This document shows, one piece after another, positions 22,275-33,734 of a stretch of DNA of 64,000 bases. The notes beneath the pieces are model-generated. The model saw nothing but the letters and a program-made list of their open reading frames with translations, was not told where the DNA came from and made no database searches. The number at the start of each line of letters is the position of its first letter. The stretch's first letter is position 1. Source of the stretch: Mytilus galloprovincialis (lineage: Eukaryota > Mollusca > Bivalvia > Mytilida > Mytilidae); the NCBI RefSeq assembly GCF_965363235.1, contig NC_134851.1:36794321-36858320 (forward strand). The letters are read 5' to 3'. The position numbers and the translations under genes are program-made.

Positions 22275-22480
22275 ACATGTGAAGCAGGATCTGCTTATCC
22301 TTCCGAAGCATCTGAGATCCCCTCCGTTTTTGGTAAGGTTCGTGTTGCTCAGTCTTTAGTCTTTGGTGTTTTATGTGTACTATTTTTTGTCTGTTTGTCT
22401 TTATGATTTTTAGCCATGGCGTTGTCAGTTTAGTTTCGATTTTAAAATTTTGACTGTTCCTCTAGTATCTTTCGCTCCTC
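22275..22480 (-). repeat. R2 repeat, reverse copy
   Basis: Reverse complement of R2: CCACATGTGAAGCAGGATCT, GGTTCGTGTTGCTCAGTC, TTTTAGCCATGGCGTTGTCA and ATCTTTCGCTCCTC. Confidence 0.7.
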
Positions 22481-22619
22481 TTTAAAAAAAATTCTGACGT
22501 CAGACACACAAATCAATGAATGTGTTTGTAGATAGATGTTTTTGTGTTGTGTTAAATTGTCCCTTTTAAAATTGTTATACGATGATGAATGATGTACCCA
22601 TATTTTGACTATTTTATTT

Positions 22620-22870
22620 ATTGTGTCTATTTTGTTTACGCATCAATGTAAATATAACGGAATTTGACGAGACTGTCATCAAAGTGAGAGGGTTAGCGCT
22701 ATAAAACCAGGTTTAATCCACCATTTTCTACATTTGAAAATGCCAGTACCAAGTCAGGAATATGACAGTTCTTGTCCATTCGGTTTTGTTATTTGATTTT
22801 GCCATGTCATTATGGACTTTCCGAATTGATTTTCCTCTAAGTTCAGTATTTTTGAGATCTTATTTTAAAA
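22620..22870 (+). repeat. R4 repeat, forward copy with intact motifs
   Basis: GACTGTCATCAAAGTGAGAG, AACCAGGTTTAATCCACCAT, AAGTCAGGAATATGACAGTT and GACTTTCCGAATTGATTTTC are all present. The ORF at 22762-23025 is repeat translation. From 22870 to 23440 nothing else is recognised. Confidence 0.7.
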
Positions 22871-23449
22871 GAAAAAGGATCATGCTGTTTAGATTTTATT
22901 CATATAAAGTAAGTGCTAGAGATGAAATTTGGCCCTATGTAGTTATAGAAGGGGTCTGTTTTGAGTTTTCATATCAGTTTAATTCATATAAACAAAGGAA
23001 CAAGCTTAAGTCTTCTATACAATGAATTAATAAACTTTATTAATCGACACAAAACAACCAATGAATACACTGAAGACACAAACAGTAGGTCTGAGCGTGT
23101 ACTGAGAGAAACGTTATTCCATATTATAAGTATGTATATCTAGAATATTTCTTTTCATTTCAGAAGAAGGCTTTATATGAGTTGAGTCTAACAGATAGAC
23201 AACACGTTTTGTTAAACGACCATTTGATTAAAATGATTGTGAAAAGGAAACTCTAAAAATTAGGAGTTGCCATCGAGACAGCTATCCACTTAAGTTCATA
23301 TGAAATAGATGTTAGCAATTATATGCAACAGTACTACCTTCAACGATGAGAAAAACTTATACCGTATAGTTGGCTATGAAATTAACCGACATAAACACTA
23401 TGAAATAATTCAATTTGACAAAACAAATATCATAAGTAAAAAACCAATA

Positions 23450-23835
23450 ACTGTACAAAGTAAAATTACCAAAAACAATTAACACTGAGAAAATTCAAAA
23501 CGGAAGGTTCCTTTTCAAACATGTCCAATGGCAAAACAAAAGCTCAGAAACATCAAACGAATAAAAAACTACTGTTATATTCTCGAATTTGTTTAGGCAT
23601 TTTCTTAATATGCAGAAAACGTCGGATCAAACCTGGTTTTATAGCTAGCTAAACGTCTCACTTGTGTGACAGTTGAATCAAATTCTAATATATTGACAAC
23701 AATTTGTGAACAGAACAAACACACATAATAGGTACAAATATCACAAAAAGGGTACTAAAGTCAAATTCCGTGGAAGTTCAAAAAGGAAAGTCCCTAATCA
23801 GATGACAAAATCCAAAGCTCAAACACATCAAACGA
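23450..23835 (-). repeat. R4 repeat, two adjoining reverse copies
   Basis: Reverse landmarks appear twice. CAAAGCTCAAACACATCAAA near 23815 and GCTCAGAAACATCAAACGAA near 23545 are equivalent positions of successive copies. A GCTAGCTAAACGTCTCACTT segment lies at about 23643. Confidence 0.65.
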
Positions 23836-24081
23836 ATGGATAACAACTATGGTAAAATAAATTTGTTCGTTATCAAAAGTACCAGGATTATAATTTTATC
23901 GTAATCTTTAACGGTTACGAAAGAGTAAGGGACATAAGAAAAGCAGTGTTTGGGGAGATATCTCTTACAACCTAAAGTATTTGGTTGAGGAGTGTTTGTT
24001 TGGAAAACGTGTAAATTGTACGATATCATATCCAAATATATAAGCGACATCTTATAAAACAATAACGCAACGCAAGAATAA

Positions 24082-24649
24082 AAGGAGTAGGTCCCATTTT
24101 GACCTCCAATTTCAGGTCCATCTGATGAAAGATTTTTTACATTTTTTAAACACCTAAGTGGCTACTTCAGTCAATTCAATTAGTTTGTGAGAATGATTTT
24201 AACTGAATTAGTCATTTCAGACGCTCGTATTCAAGCTCAAATATGAAAAATCTATCAAATATGTCATTATACATGTATATCAATTTTCCGATAGTTTTTG
24301 TCAAAAAAGAAAATTGCCGCAGCCGTGTTCACCCTTAACCTTTATTTATATTATGTATCATCATCAAATACAACTTACATTTAAATATTAATAATGAACA
24401 CGAATGCGGCCACTTCCATTTAAGACGAAAACAATCTAGAATTTAACTCAAATACTGAAATTGTGAACATTTCAGTAATTTAGCATGACTTAATGAAACT
24501 AGTAACCGATATATATGTCAAAATGCCCATATTTATGTAGCAAAAGTATTATACTTTCCAATAAATAGCTTAAAGATTACATTATAACAATTGAAAAAAA
24601 ACTGATATATTTTGGGCCCAAAAAGGAGTCTTACTGAACCTACTCCCTT
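24082..24649. mobile_element. possible non-autonomous element with AAGG(G)AGTAGGT ends
   Basis: AAAGGAGTAGGTCCC at the left and GAACCTACTCCCTT at the right are inverted relatives. The span has no ORF. The terminal repeats are short and the call is tentative. From 24650 to 25085 I see nothing except a second AT-rich stretch. Confidence 0.4.
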
Positions 24650-25569
24650 GGCGGACAAAAAAAATAATAATCAGAACAAAATCAATAGGTCTTTCCACAG
24701 AAAAGTGGAAAAACCTAATAAGCTTGTGATTAACAACCACTGAATGACATATTAACCGTCAATAATACGTTATATATAATATATACGTAATAAATATATA
24801 AAAACCATACATGTGGACTTGTTCATTTCTCACTTTAGAAACACGTATTATCAACTTATTTTCAAAATAACTAACTGGGATATTTTCGTCACATTTAAAT
24901 TTTTTTAATTTAAATAATGTTGATATAAGTTGAAGGGTTTGGACCTTAGATCACAGAAAAACCCTTATTGGAAGTTTTATTTTATGAAATAATTACAAAA
25001 ATATATGAAATAGAAGAAGTAGGCCAGAATTTCCTTGTTGTAAAGATAGGAAACACATAATTATATATTACAAACATCATACAAACCAGTGCATCCTTTT
25101 GATTGCAGACTTTCCGTTTTGAATTTTCCTCTGAGTTAAGTATTTTTGTCATTTTACTTTTTACCCTGTACCATTTTACAAACATTTATCCTTTTTTAGA
25201 TAGTATTACAAATTATATATCCCACAAAAAATGATTGAACAGAAACACACATTTAAACCACAACTCCAGCATATGACAGGTAAACTTCAGAAACAATAAC
25301 AGAAAAATTTAACCTTTTTCAAATCGTTTCAACCAAGAACTAAGGTAAAAGTTGGCTGAGGTAGGGGTAAATTGATTACGAAAAAAATGTATATTTATAA
25401 CAAAATATAAATCGGCGGTTAATGGTTACAGACGATTAGGAAGTCTTTTAATTTTGGTAATGTGCTTTTTTTATATGCCTATTTGAGGTTCTTTGTTATA
25501 TATTTGTTTGTTTTATGGTAATTAAGATTAAGATAGTTGACTAGTGCACCTCAATTTTTGACATTTTTA

Positions 25570-25830
25570 CCTATTAAGTATGTTTTTTTTTGTTCACACA
25601 TCGGTGTAAATATTCTATAATTTCATGGCGACTGTCAAACAAATGAGAGGTTTAGCTAGCTATAAAACCTGGTTTAATTCACCATGTTTTAAGAAAATTT
25701 CTGTAAAATCAGGACTATGACAGTTGTAATAGATTCGTTTGATATGTTTAAGCTTTTGATTTTGCCATTTGATTAGAAACTCTCTGTTTTGAATTTCCTT
25801 GCTTTTTGGTATTTTTGTTATTTTACTTTA
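25570..25830 (+). repeat. R4 repeat inside block B copy 2
   Basis: Counterpart of 17940-18235, with GACTGTCAAACAAATGAGAG and ATTTTGCCATTTGATTAGAA. Confidence 0.65.
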
Positions 25831-26274
25831 TATGTATATGTGCACTATTGTAATGCTAAAAGATTGGCATATTTGATATTATAAAAATATGTATCATGAA
25901 CACTCACTGCCGTGTTAATAGTTGAATATATGAAATGGAAATAACGAATCTGGGCGACGGAAATCTACGATTAGTCAATTCATTTCCCATAATTTGTCCA
26001 TATTGTATTGGAACTAGATATGCATGACACAGTCACACATATGTACAAAATATCCTAAAACGTATGTACATTCATGACGTAGACATATAATAGATAAGTG
26101 TATTCCATGTTTCAATTGGTATTATTTAATTTTCAAAACTTAGAATAAATCTTCCCACTTTATTATGACCAGTTATATAATTATCTAATCGTTAAAATCG
26201 TCTATTGACAAAGTATAAAAGTTACATATATATCAGAAATTATTACATGTGCCTCAAGCTATAATGCTGTCATA

Positions 26275-26402
26275 CCCGATATCATGTGGGTTAATTGAAA
26301 CATCAACTATCCAGTACGGTAATGTAGTAAATGACCATCGTCGACACAGTAACGGAATCGGAAATATAGTGATGAATAATATGCGTTTAGATGATATATA
26401 AA
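26275..26402 (+). promoter_or_regulatory. promoter of peptide gene 3
   Basis: CCCGATATCATGTGGGTTAA starts at 26275 and TATATAAA is at 26395-26402, 120 bp apart. GATGAATAATATG lies between. The block is slightly more diverged than in genes 1 and 2 but all parts are present. Confidence 0.7.
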
Positions 26403-26477
26403 GCCTTTCAAAATGCTTACTGGCAACAAAGTTAAATATCTTCTCTTGTTTAACAAACCACTTTTTTTTTCGCAAAC

Positions 26478-26777
26478 ATGTTTACAAATTTCATCACTGT
26501 CTTTGTTGTTCTCAGCGCTTCAATCATGCTGTCGTCTGCTTTACCATACGGCTTTCCTAACTTCCGATCATCCTATCGTGGCGGCTATGGATTTGGTGAT
26601 ATTGGTGGCACCTACAGCAGATTTCCAGGTTTTGGTGGTGCTTATTCAGCTTTTCCAGCATACGGCGGAATACATCATCCACACAATACAGTAAATTACC
26701 ACCGTCATGTTATACCGTACTCATATGGAGGTAGAGGATTCCTGAATAACCTTCTTAGTGGGTCAACATTACCTTAA
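26478..26777 (+). CDS. secreted Gly/Tyr/Phe/His-rich peptide 3, tail-less
   Basis: It is a paralogue of genes 1, 2 and 4 with the signal peptide MFTNFITVFVVLSASIMLSS followed by A. The mature chain keeps YRGGYGFGDIGGTY, PGFGGAYSAFPAYGG, HHPHNTVNYHRHV and GGRGFLNNLLSGSTLP. It then stops at TAA 26775-26777, where genes 1 and 2 have a Ser codon (TCA or TCG). The splice donor AAG/GTAAGT follows at once (intron from 26779), and an intact exon 2 persists at 28693-28727. The predicted product has 99 residues and lacks the hydrophobic tail. It may be a functional short form or the first step of decay. The stop lies about one base before the exon junction, so nonsense-mediated decay is not expected. 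Confidence 0.85.
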   Translation: MFTNFITVFVVLSASIMLSSALPYGFPNFRSSYRGGYGFGDIGGTYSRFPGFGGAYSAFPAYGGIHHPHNTVNYHRHVIPYSYGGRGFLNNLLSGSTLP

Positions 26778-26828
26778 GGTAAGTAACTAACATTTTTAGA
26801 AATGTCATATCAAGGATTTAAAACAATT

Positions 26829-26985
26829 AATGAATGGCTATTATTTATTTTGAATTTATTGAACCATAAAACTAATTTTTGACTCTTCACATTGAATAAT
26901 CAGCGAAGCGGATTATGTAAAATGTGAAGAGTCAAAAATTAGTTGTATGGTTCAATAAAATCAAAATAAATTATTGCCATTCATT
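26829..26985. mobile_element. large palindromic MITE in the gene 3 intron
   Basis: The left arm starts AATGAATGGCTATTATTTAT and the right arm ends in TTATTGCCATTCATT. The arms of about 75 bp are roughly 90% identical when inverted and include AACTAATTTTTGACTCTTCA. They surround a short AGCGAAGCG loop. It would form a long hairpin in RNA. It sits at the point where the gene 3 intron stops matching genes 1 and 2. Confidence 0.8.
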
Positions 26986-26989
26986 ATAA

Positions 26990-28500
26990 ATAAATATCTA
27001 TCAAAAATAAGGCTCAAAGAACTTTTTATATTAATTATATTAAAACTATAACAACGTACACACAAGTTGGCGTATGAATATACAACGTCAGAGTGGGCGT
27101 GTCGCCATAAAAATTGACAACATTGAAAATAAAACTAATAATTTTAACCGATCAGAAGACAGTAAATACACCAAATTTATTTATTATTCAACTGAAAAAA
27201 AAAACAACTTTCAAAGGTTCTTTCATTCTTTTGTTAAATGGAAGCATGCTAGTTTGTAATAAAAAGTAGGTGGGGACATTGTGCAGGAAAACATTTCTAG
27301 TATTTAGTATTGTGCAGTTTGCAGTTTCAAATGAAATATTTTTAATGCATATGATTATTCTTTATCGAACAAGTTCTAAATTTTTTGAAGATAACAAATA
27401 AAAGAATTTATTTTTAGTAGAATTCGATGAAAATGAATGAAATCGAAAATCTTAAAGTTTAACGCAAAAATATAAATACTGCATATTAAAAATCTTGAAT
27501 ATTTTCTTAAACCAGATAAATCATTTTGATACCAAGCAATCTATATATATAATACTAGTAGTCTATTTGTCACCACTTCTGTAAATGGCGAATGGCATGT
27601 TATAAGATATCCATCTTAAGTTACTTCCCTTTGGACGGACATTTGTATTGACAATTAGACCTAGCAGAAATACCATATTCATCAGTGCGTTATGTGAACA
27701 ATCTTTATGATTTTGCAATATTATTTTCTTCCTTCTAATCTGTTGTTAAATTCAAATATTTTGATATCAATATTATCAATAGTGTTTTTTATTAGTAATT
27801 GATGAAAAAATCTATAATAAATTTTTTAATTAATAATAATTTGTATGTGCAGCAGCCAAATTTATCCGGTATGCCACATGACAACAAATGACGAAGATAA
27901 ATAATCTATATTCACAGTGTGTAACTACATAATCAAATAAGTAAACAGACTTTTATATATTTTTTCCAAATGAGTTTTTATTTCTGTTTTGTCATTAACT
28001 TATATTTCATGCTTTTCTTCTTCATAAAATCGACTTATTAGGTAATTTACAGAAGATAAAACATGTAGGATTGACATAAACTTTATAGTTATTAAAGCTT
28101 TTAAGAAATATAACTATAATAGATTTTATCAAACAGTGTCATTCAATTCTTAAACAATGCTTTTCAAGTTTGAACTTCGGCTGTTACGTAACGGTAAAAT
28201 CCATATATTTGAAACAGAAAGTTATATTTTTTTTTTTATTATTTTTTGTCTGTTTTAATATTAAAAATAAGCTAGCATTTATTTTATTGATATATCAAAC
28301 AACTACATAGTCCTGTGAATAATAACAAAAGGTGCTTTTTGGCGGTAAAAAATTAGTGACGAATTTTGCAGAAGAAAAATCAACAATTTTGTAGAATTTT
28401 ATTATTTGAAAATTATTCAACAACTATCTGAAATCAACGTTTTAAAATCAAGCACTACTTTTTGAATTTATTGTTAAAATGAATGCCATGAAAAAATTAC
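26990..28500. other. gene 3 intron expansion, nothing recognised
   Basis: The gene 3 intron is 1,914 bp against about 386 bp in genes 1 and 2. The extra sequence from the palindrome to about 28500 is AT-rich. I see no gene and no second copy in this window. From about 28530 (AAAAGGAAACGACAACTATA) the ancestral intron end resumes. Confidence 0.5.
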
Positions 28501-28692
28501 CTATAAAAAGAAGTCATAATACAAACAAAACAATTAAAAATATAAAAGGAAACGACAACTATAGAAAAGTAACAGATGTTTTTACTACACGGATTAAAAT
28601 TTATATTGTTGAGTAATTATACAATGTATAAGATGTATTGTTTTACTTTTAGATTATGGTTAATAATCGTTAAATATGTTCTTGTTTTTCAG

Positions 28693-28727
28693 TTGCTCTC
28701 TGGTTTTTAGTCGGAAAAGCCTTATGA
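28693..28727 (+). pseudogene. unused exon 2 of peptide gene 3
   Basis: The acceptor CTTGTTTTTCAG is intact. In the phase used by the family the 35 bases would read ALWFLVGKAL and TGA, with one Trp for Gly relative to the others. Because exon 1 already stops, this exon can only be 3' UTR. Its preservation suggests that the stop arose recently. Confidence 0.7.
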
Positions 28728-28831
28728 AGACACCAAAGACAGTTACGTGATATAAACAAAGAGAAGAAGACGGTTTTTAAAATTGATAATGCAGAAGTCA
28801 AGAATGGAAAATTATTATGAAGTATATGATA

Positions 28832-29175
28832 AATAAAGGCAACAGTAGTATACCGCTGTTCAAACGCATAAATCCATGGACAAAAAACAAAATCGGGGTA
28901 ACAAACTAAAACTGATGGAAACGCATAAATATAAGAGGAGAACAACGACACAACACTACAATGTAACTAACACACACAGAAACGGACCAAGCATCAGACA
29001 AAATCCCACGAGAATAACAAATATAACATCAAAACCAAATACATGAATTTGGGATAGACAAGTACCGTGACACGTCTTATCGCAATGTCAATTTACACTC
29101 AAAAATAAGAGAAAACAAACGACGCAACGTTAAATTGTAACACACACAGAAACGAACTATAATATAACAAATGAT
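28832..29175 (+). repeat. interspersed repeat downstream of gene 3
   Basis: Landmarks are AACAGTAGTATACCGCTGTT, AAACGCATAAATATAAGAGG, CCGTGACACGTCTTATCGCA, AATTTACACTCAAAAATAAG and ACACACACAGAAACGAACTA. Its first part recurs at 37520-37630. It is a known mussel-type repeat by recollection. The reverse ORF at 28670-28951 is spurious. Confidence 0.6.
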
Positions 29176-29179
29176 GCTT

Positions 29180-29645
29180 TAAATCAATATTGTCTTAATT
29201 TTGCTCAAATGTACAAATAATTAAAACTGCTGCATTATGGGACAGTCGTTTGTTCACACGAGACTGGGGTATGGGTAGTCTAGAAGTAATTTTCGTAGAC
29301 GGAAGTTGAAATTATGGTCGGATACATGAATCTTTTAAACCAACTGTACATATTAAAACATGACCCTTTCAAAAGTAAGATTACAATTTAAAATGAAACG
29401 TAGAAAATACTTTGATATACAAATGCAATTCCAAAAATATTTTTTTTATCAAAACTTTCTTTGTGCTATTCTAATTACCTAGTTTATGAAATATGAAAAA
29501 AACCAAAAAATGAAATATGAAAAAAAAAAATAATATGAAATCAGAATTTAAAAAAAAAAAAATGATATACATAAATAAAAATATGAAAACAACTCAAAGA
29601 TATAGTTGATTTTTAAAATTCAATTCATATGATTTGACGCCTTTA
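29180..29645. other. intergenic, A-rich low-complexity segment
   Basis: Near 29490-29600 an AAATATGAAAAAAA motif repeats several times. There is no gene. Confidence 0.5.
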
Positions 29646-29649
29646 AGGT

Positions 29650-29870
29650 AATGGAAGAGGGGCGAAAGATACCAGAGGAACAGTTAAACTCATAAATCGA
29701 AAATAAACTTACAATGCCATGGCAAAAAAAGAAAAAGACAAACATTCTCAATTTTATTTAAATTAAAGTACACAAGACACAACACAGACATTAAACATGT
29801 TAAAACATAAGACTAAGCAACACGAACCCACCCAAAAACTAGGGGTGACTACATGTACTCCGGACTTTTG
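29650..29870 (+). repeat. R2 repeat, forward copy
   Basis: GAAAGATACCAGAGGAACAG, TCATAAATCGAAAATAAAC, CAATGCCATGGCAAAAAA, ACTAAGCAACACGAACCC and AACTAGGGGTGA are in R2 order. Confidence 0.75.
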
Positions 29871-30169
29871 AAAAGCGGTATATTTCCGTTGCCTTTATTT
29901 ACCTGTTAAAATACATATATATAATAAGCAGTATGTATTCATTAACACGAAGATTAAAGTATGAATAAATTAACACATTCTAAATTCAGGCTTGTATATT
30001 TTCAAGATGAAGAAGTCTCCACAAAAGCTGAATTTAATCCACTACAAAAACATCCGGAGTTGGAACTTGATTCTGATAAAAATAAAATGCTGAAGTTCAT
30101 ATTTATTTAAATGTTCAAGGGCTAGCCACAAACATTTGTGGCTTATAGCACAAAAATGATCGTAAGCTA

Positions 30170-30420
30170 TACTGAAAAAGTAAAATAACAAAAATACCGA
30201 ATTTGAAAGAAAAATCGAATCGGAGAGTCCCTTATCAAATTGCAATATCAAAAGCTTAAACACTTCAAACGAATGGACAATAACTGTCTTATTTCTGATT
30301 TGATACAGACATTTCCATATTGTCAAAATGGTGGATTAAACCAGGTTTTACAGTAAGCTTAACACCTCACTTGTATCCTTTGTATGACATAACTTATGAT
30401 AACATTTACTCGTTTTTTGT
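30170..30420 (-). repeat. R4 repeat, reverse copy
   Basis: It has CAAAAATACCGAATTTGAAA, GAGTCCCTTATCAAATTGCA, CACTTCAAACGAATGGA, GTGGATTAAACCAGGTTTTA and ACACCTCACTTGTAT. The ORF at 30042-30326 is repeat translation. Confidence 0.65.
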
Positions 30421-30424
30421 CAAA

Positions 30425-31435
30425 TGAATCGATGTCTATCTTACCAAAAAACTGGAACAGCAAAGGCATTATAAATATTGATATTTATCAGTTTTTTATC
30501 ATTTTGATCCCTTAGATATATAAAATTTTTTAGTCCACTTTATTATAATAATTTAATATCGTTACCTATCTTAACAAACCTGCATGCCAGCCATCTCAAA
30601 AATATCATAAATATTTTTTTTTATTGTAACACGATCGAGCTAAAGTCATCTTAAGATGTCTCCTTTCAAACGTATATTGATTTGGATAGAAACTGTGTTC
30701 AATACCATTGTTTTATCCTTCTATCTGTAATTAACTTGCAAGTCCTCTAGATTATGAAGATTATGTTCCTATTGTTGTTACGACAACATGCAGGCACAAT
30801 TCCGTTCTATTTACATGTGACCTATTGAACTATATTTTCCAACCGGGAGTGCAGTCACATAAGTAACACTACGGGTGACACGTGATGAATGGGATCTCAT
30901 GTTATCTGATTTTGGTGTGGTTCTTATTGCTATGTCATAAGCATTGTAGTTTATTTACGACCTATGATTTTGAATTAATCTATATTAAATTTCAGTACAA
31001 AACTGGAAAAACGTCTAATTTTATTTTTCAAATAAAAAATATACATATTATTTCAAAACCTACGAAATTCCTATATCCTTTTTCAAACTCACTATAAAAA
31101 ATAAGACGGAAGATACAAAAGAAAGAATCAAACTCAAAAGTCAAAGAGAGAACACACGCATCATTACAAAAAGAGGAATCAAGAAATGAGGTATTAGATT
31201 AAACCGCAAACCAGGTTTCCTGTTTTTTGGAATCCGCCATTGTGAACTTACAGGGCAGATATTACAAATAACATTTAATATGGTGTCTTTCAAATACAAC
31301 TTTATTTTGTTGCTATATCATCTAGGTAGGTTAAAAAATAAAATAATGTTAGACTGACAAAAATTCCATCTAATCAAAATTGAAAAAAAAACAGGAAATA
31401 TAAACCGAACATAAACAAAACAGGTTTCACATTTT
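30425..31435. other. intergenic, nothing firm
   Basis: AT-rich sequence. A short GGAAGATACAAAAGAAAGAA..TCAAA motif near 31110 has weak echoes at 34330 and 34510. No gene is seen. Confidence 0.4.
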
Positions 31436-31439
31436 TTTT

Positions 31440-31545
31440 AAAGTCTAGCTGAAGCTTGACTGCGGATGCGACACTTTGGTGTCCTTTTGCTTTACGGTCG
31501 GGTTATTGTCTTTTTGACACATTCCCCGTTTCCATTCAAATTTAC
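31440..31545 (-). repeat. R5-related fragment
   Basis: GTCGGGTTATTGTCTTTTTG then ACACATTCCCCGTTTCCATT is the reverse complement of the R5 start (AATGGAAATGGGGAATGTGT-like). Confidence 0.5.
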
Positions 31546-31609
31546 ACATAGTTAAAGAAAGCATTTAATGTAACAATTAATCATTCGTCTGTTTTTATAC
31601 CATATAAAA

Positions 31610-31790
31610 AAAGATGTGGTATGATTGCCAATGGCATAACTCTCCAGAAAATAACAACTATAGGTCATCGTACGTGCTTAAACAATAAGCAAATCCCTTA
31701 TTGATATTCAGCTATACAAAGCCACGAATGACAAAGGTAAAATGATTTAATCGATAAAATGTACGTTGCGGACCGTTTGTAATGGCCGAC
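31610..31790 (+). repeat. R3 repeat fragment
   Basis: It starts AAGATGTGGTATGATTGCCA and continues ATGGCATAACTCTCCAGAAA, with an ATAGGTCATCGTACG segment, matching the R3 head. Confidence 0.65.
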
Positions 31791-32045
31791 TAATACTAAT
31801 CGATACTATCACATTTGTATGAGCAGCAGGTAGCAATTAACACAACGATAAAGCTTAAAGTATGAATAGATTTACATATTCTTAATCAAGGCTTGTTCAT
31901 TTCTCATTTTGGAAACTCTTATTATAGAACACTTTTCAAATATCTATTTTGAGCTATTTATATCGTTTATTGTCCAGAACTCGTTCAAAATCTAAAATCA
32001 CCACATTATATGGTACAGGGAACCGTCTTCGTTTAGATAAACTCA

Positions 32046-32200
32046 TCATAGATACCAGGACAACATTTTGTACTTACGCGTTTCGTCTACAAACAACCCA
32101 TCAGTGACACTCGAATCCTAAAAAGTAAAAAAGACCAAATAAAGTACGAAGTTGAAGAGCATTGGTGACAAAAATTCCTAAAAGTTTTAGCCTCCAAAAA
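32046..32200 (+). repeat. R1 repeat, forward copy
   Basis: The R1 core is ACCAGGA..A.ATTT, then ACGCGTTTCGTCTAC, then CATCAGTGACACTCG, then AAGTTGAAGAGCATTG and AAATTCCTAAAAGTTTT. Other copies lie at 37920, 49475, 61755 and 61935. The reverse ORF at 32087-32278 is repeat translation. Confidence 0.7.
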
Positions 32201-32284
32201 ACTAACTAAAGAACTGTTTGTGTGCATTTTATATAAAAGCAAGAATGTGTTCCCAGTACACGAATGCCTCACTCGCACTATCCT

Positions 32285-32540
32285 TTTCTATGTTCAGTGG
32301 ACCGTGAAATCGGGGTCAAAACTCTTATTTGGCATTAAAATTAGAAATACCATATCATAAGGAACATGTGTACTAAGTTTCAAGTTGGTTGGACTTCAAC
32401 TTCATCAAAAACTACCTTGACCAAAAACTTTATCCTGAAGCGGGACGAACGGATGTACGGACGAACGGACAGAAGGACGAACGGACGTACAGACCAGAAA
32501 ACAGAATGCCTCTCTACTATCGTAGGTTGGGCATAAAAAC
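32285..32540 (+). repeat. interspersed repeat with GACGAACG-type array
   Basis: It runs from GTGGACCGTGAAATCGGGGT, through GTGTACTAAGTTTCAAGTTG, to a degenerate ACGGACGAACGG array at about 32445-32490. It ends CTCTACTATCGTAGGTTGGG followed by CATAAAAA. It is common in mussel genomes by recollection. Confidence 0.65.
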
Positions 32541-32544
32541 TACT

Positions 32545-33730
32545 TGTATATAGGTTGCACTTTGTAGAACAGCTGTTTCTTAATCCACGCCTCTATTGGG
32601 GAGATACATAATAATATTCATAGATATGTTAATTTGTTAACGTACTGGTTTCCAAATACAATCTCTGTATTTCATTTCATAGTGACATAACTTGTTACTA
32701 GTATAGAAAAACCTAGCGTCTAAAATTCAAATCTTAGGAGGTCCAAACGTGGAGGTAGGGATAATTTAGAAGTTTTAACTCTTAGAAGTTATGGGCATAT
32801 TAATGATGAAAATATACCGCACATCTCTATTTTTTGACATTTGAATAAAATAGTAGTGCATATCAACTTTCTGTTCTGAGATATAATTTTTCACGAAACT
32901 TCATAGCAAAAGTTGAACCATGAAGTGAGTTCCGTTTGCAATGTCTATACTTACAGAGTTGCAACCTGTAAATCCCCCTTATAATCTGATATCTTTACCA
33001 ATCCGCAACTACCATCATGTAAACCATCAGTTTTCATTCTTGCAAATATTGTCAAAGAAGGAATAGTCTTAAGATTTCACCTTTTAAACGTATAATTGAT
33101 TCGACCAGAAATCTTGCTATGTTTTGTGGCATTGATTTCTTATACTTGTTCCTGTAATACTGATAATTCATCTCGACTAAATTGAGAGAATACCGAAAAT
33201 ACTTGATCTTATACTATAAAGTAAAAAATAACACTCATTACGTTTGAATATGAATCATATGAATAATTGTATCTCGTATCTATTGTTTTGATTAAATGTT
33301 AATATTTTTTTCGGTAACAAAGGACTCATCAGTAAATCTAGAATAACAAAAAAAGGAAGCTGAAGTACAAGGTTTTAAGAGTATTGAGAACCCAAGATTC
33401 GGGAACGATTATCCAAATAAAGTCAGTCTATTTCATGGGTAGAATATTATTAGTAAATATAGTCGTAATTAATATTTTTGTAAACATCATGAAAATTTTA
33501 TGAACTACATGTTCAAAATTTGGTATATACACTTAAAGGGTAAAATACCGTACATATTGTACCCTGTTTAAATGAAGTTGAAGAGCATCGAAGGGCCAAT
33601 TACCAAATATTGGACATATCTTCGTCGAAAGTCGGGAGACACTTTTAATCCACTCCTTAAGACATTAAGATGTTACAATGAATTCGTCTTTCAAGTAAAT
33701 TATAGATATAGATAAAGTGATGTTTCGGGT
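32545..33730. other. intergenic, mostly nothing; diverged R1 debris
   Basis: GAAGCTGAAGTACAAGGTTT near 33357 and GAAGTTGAAGAGCATCGAAG near 33572 resemble pieces of R1. No gene is visible. Confidence 0.4.
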
Positions 33731-33734
33731 ACCA

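Larger units (their letters stand above)
25090..26820 (+). repeat. duplication block B, copy 2 (carries peptide gene 3 promoter and exon 1)
   Basis: Collinear with 17460-19230, including an R4 copy at 25570-25830 and the AACGAATCTGGGCGACGGAA segment. Similarity stops about 50 bases into the gene 3 intron, where a palindromic element intervenes. Confidence 0.8.

Noticed and set aside
22762-23025. 87-codon ORF as a gene
   Set aside because: Its first part is the R4 repeat, found in more than ten places in the window in either orientation.
26413-26694. 93-codon ORF in another frame over gene 3 exon 1
   Set aside because: It is a shadow of the conserved peptide frame and has no counterpart in the other paralogues.
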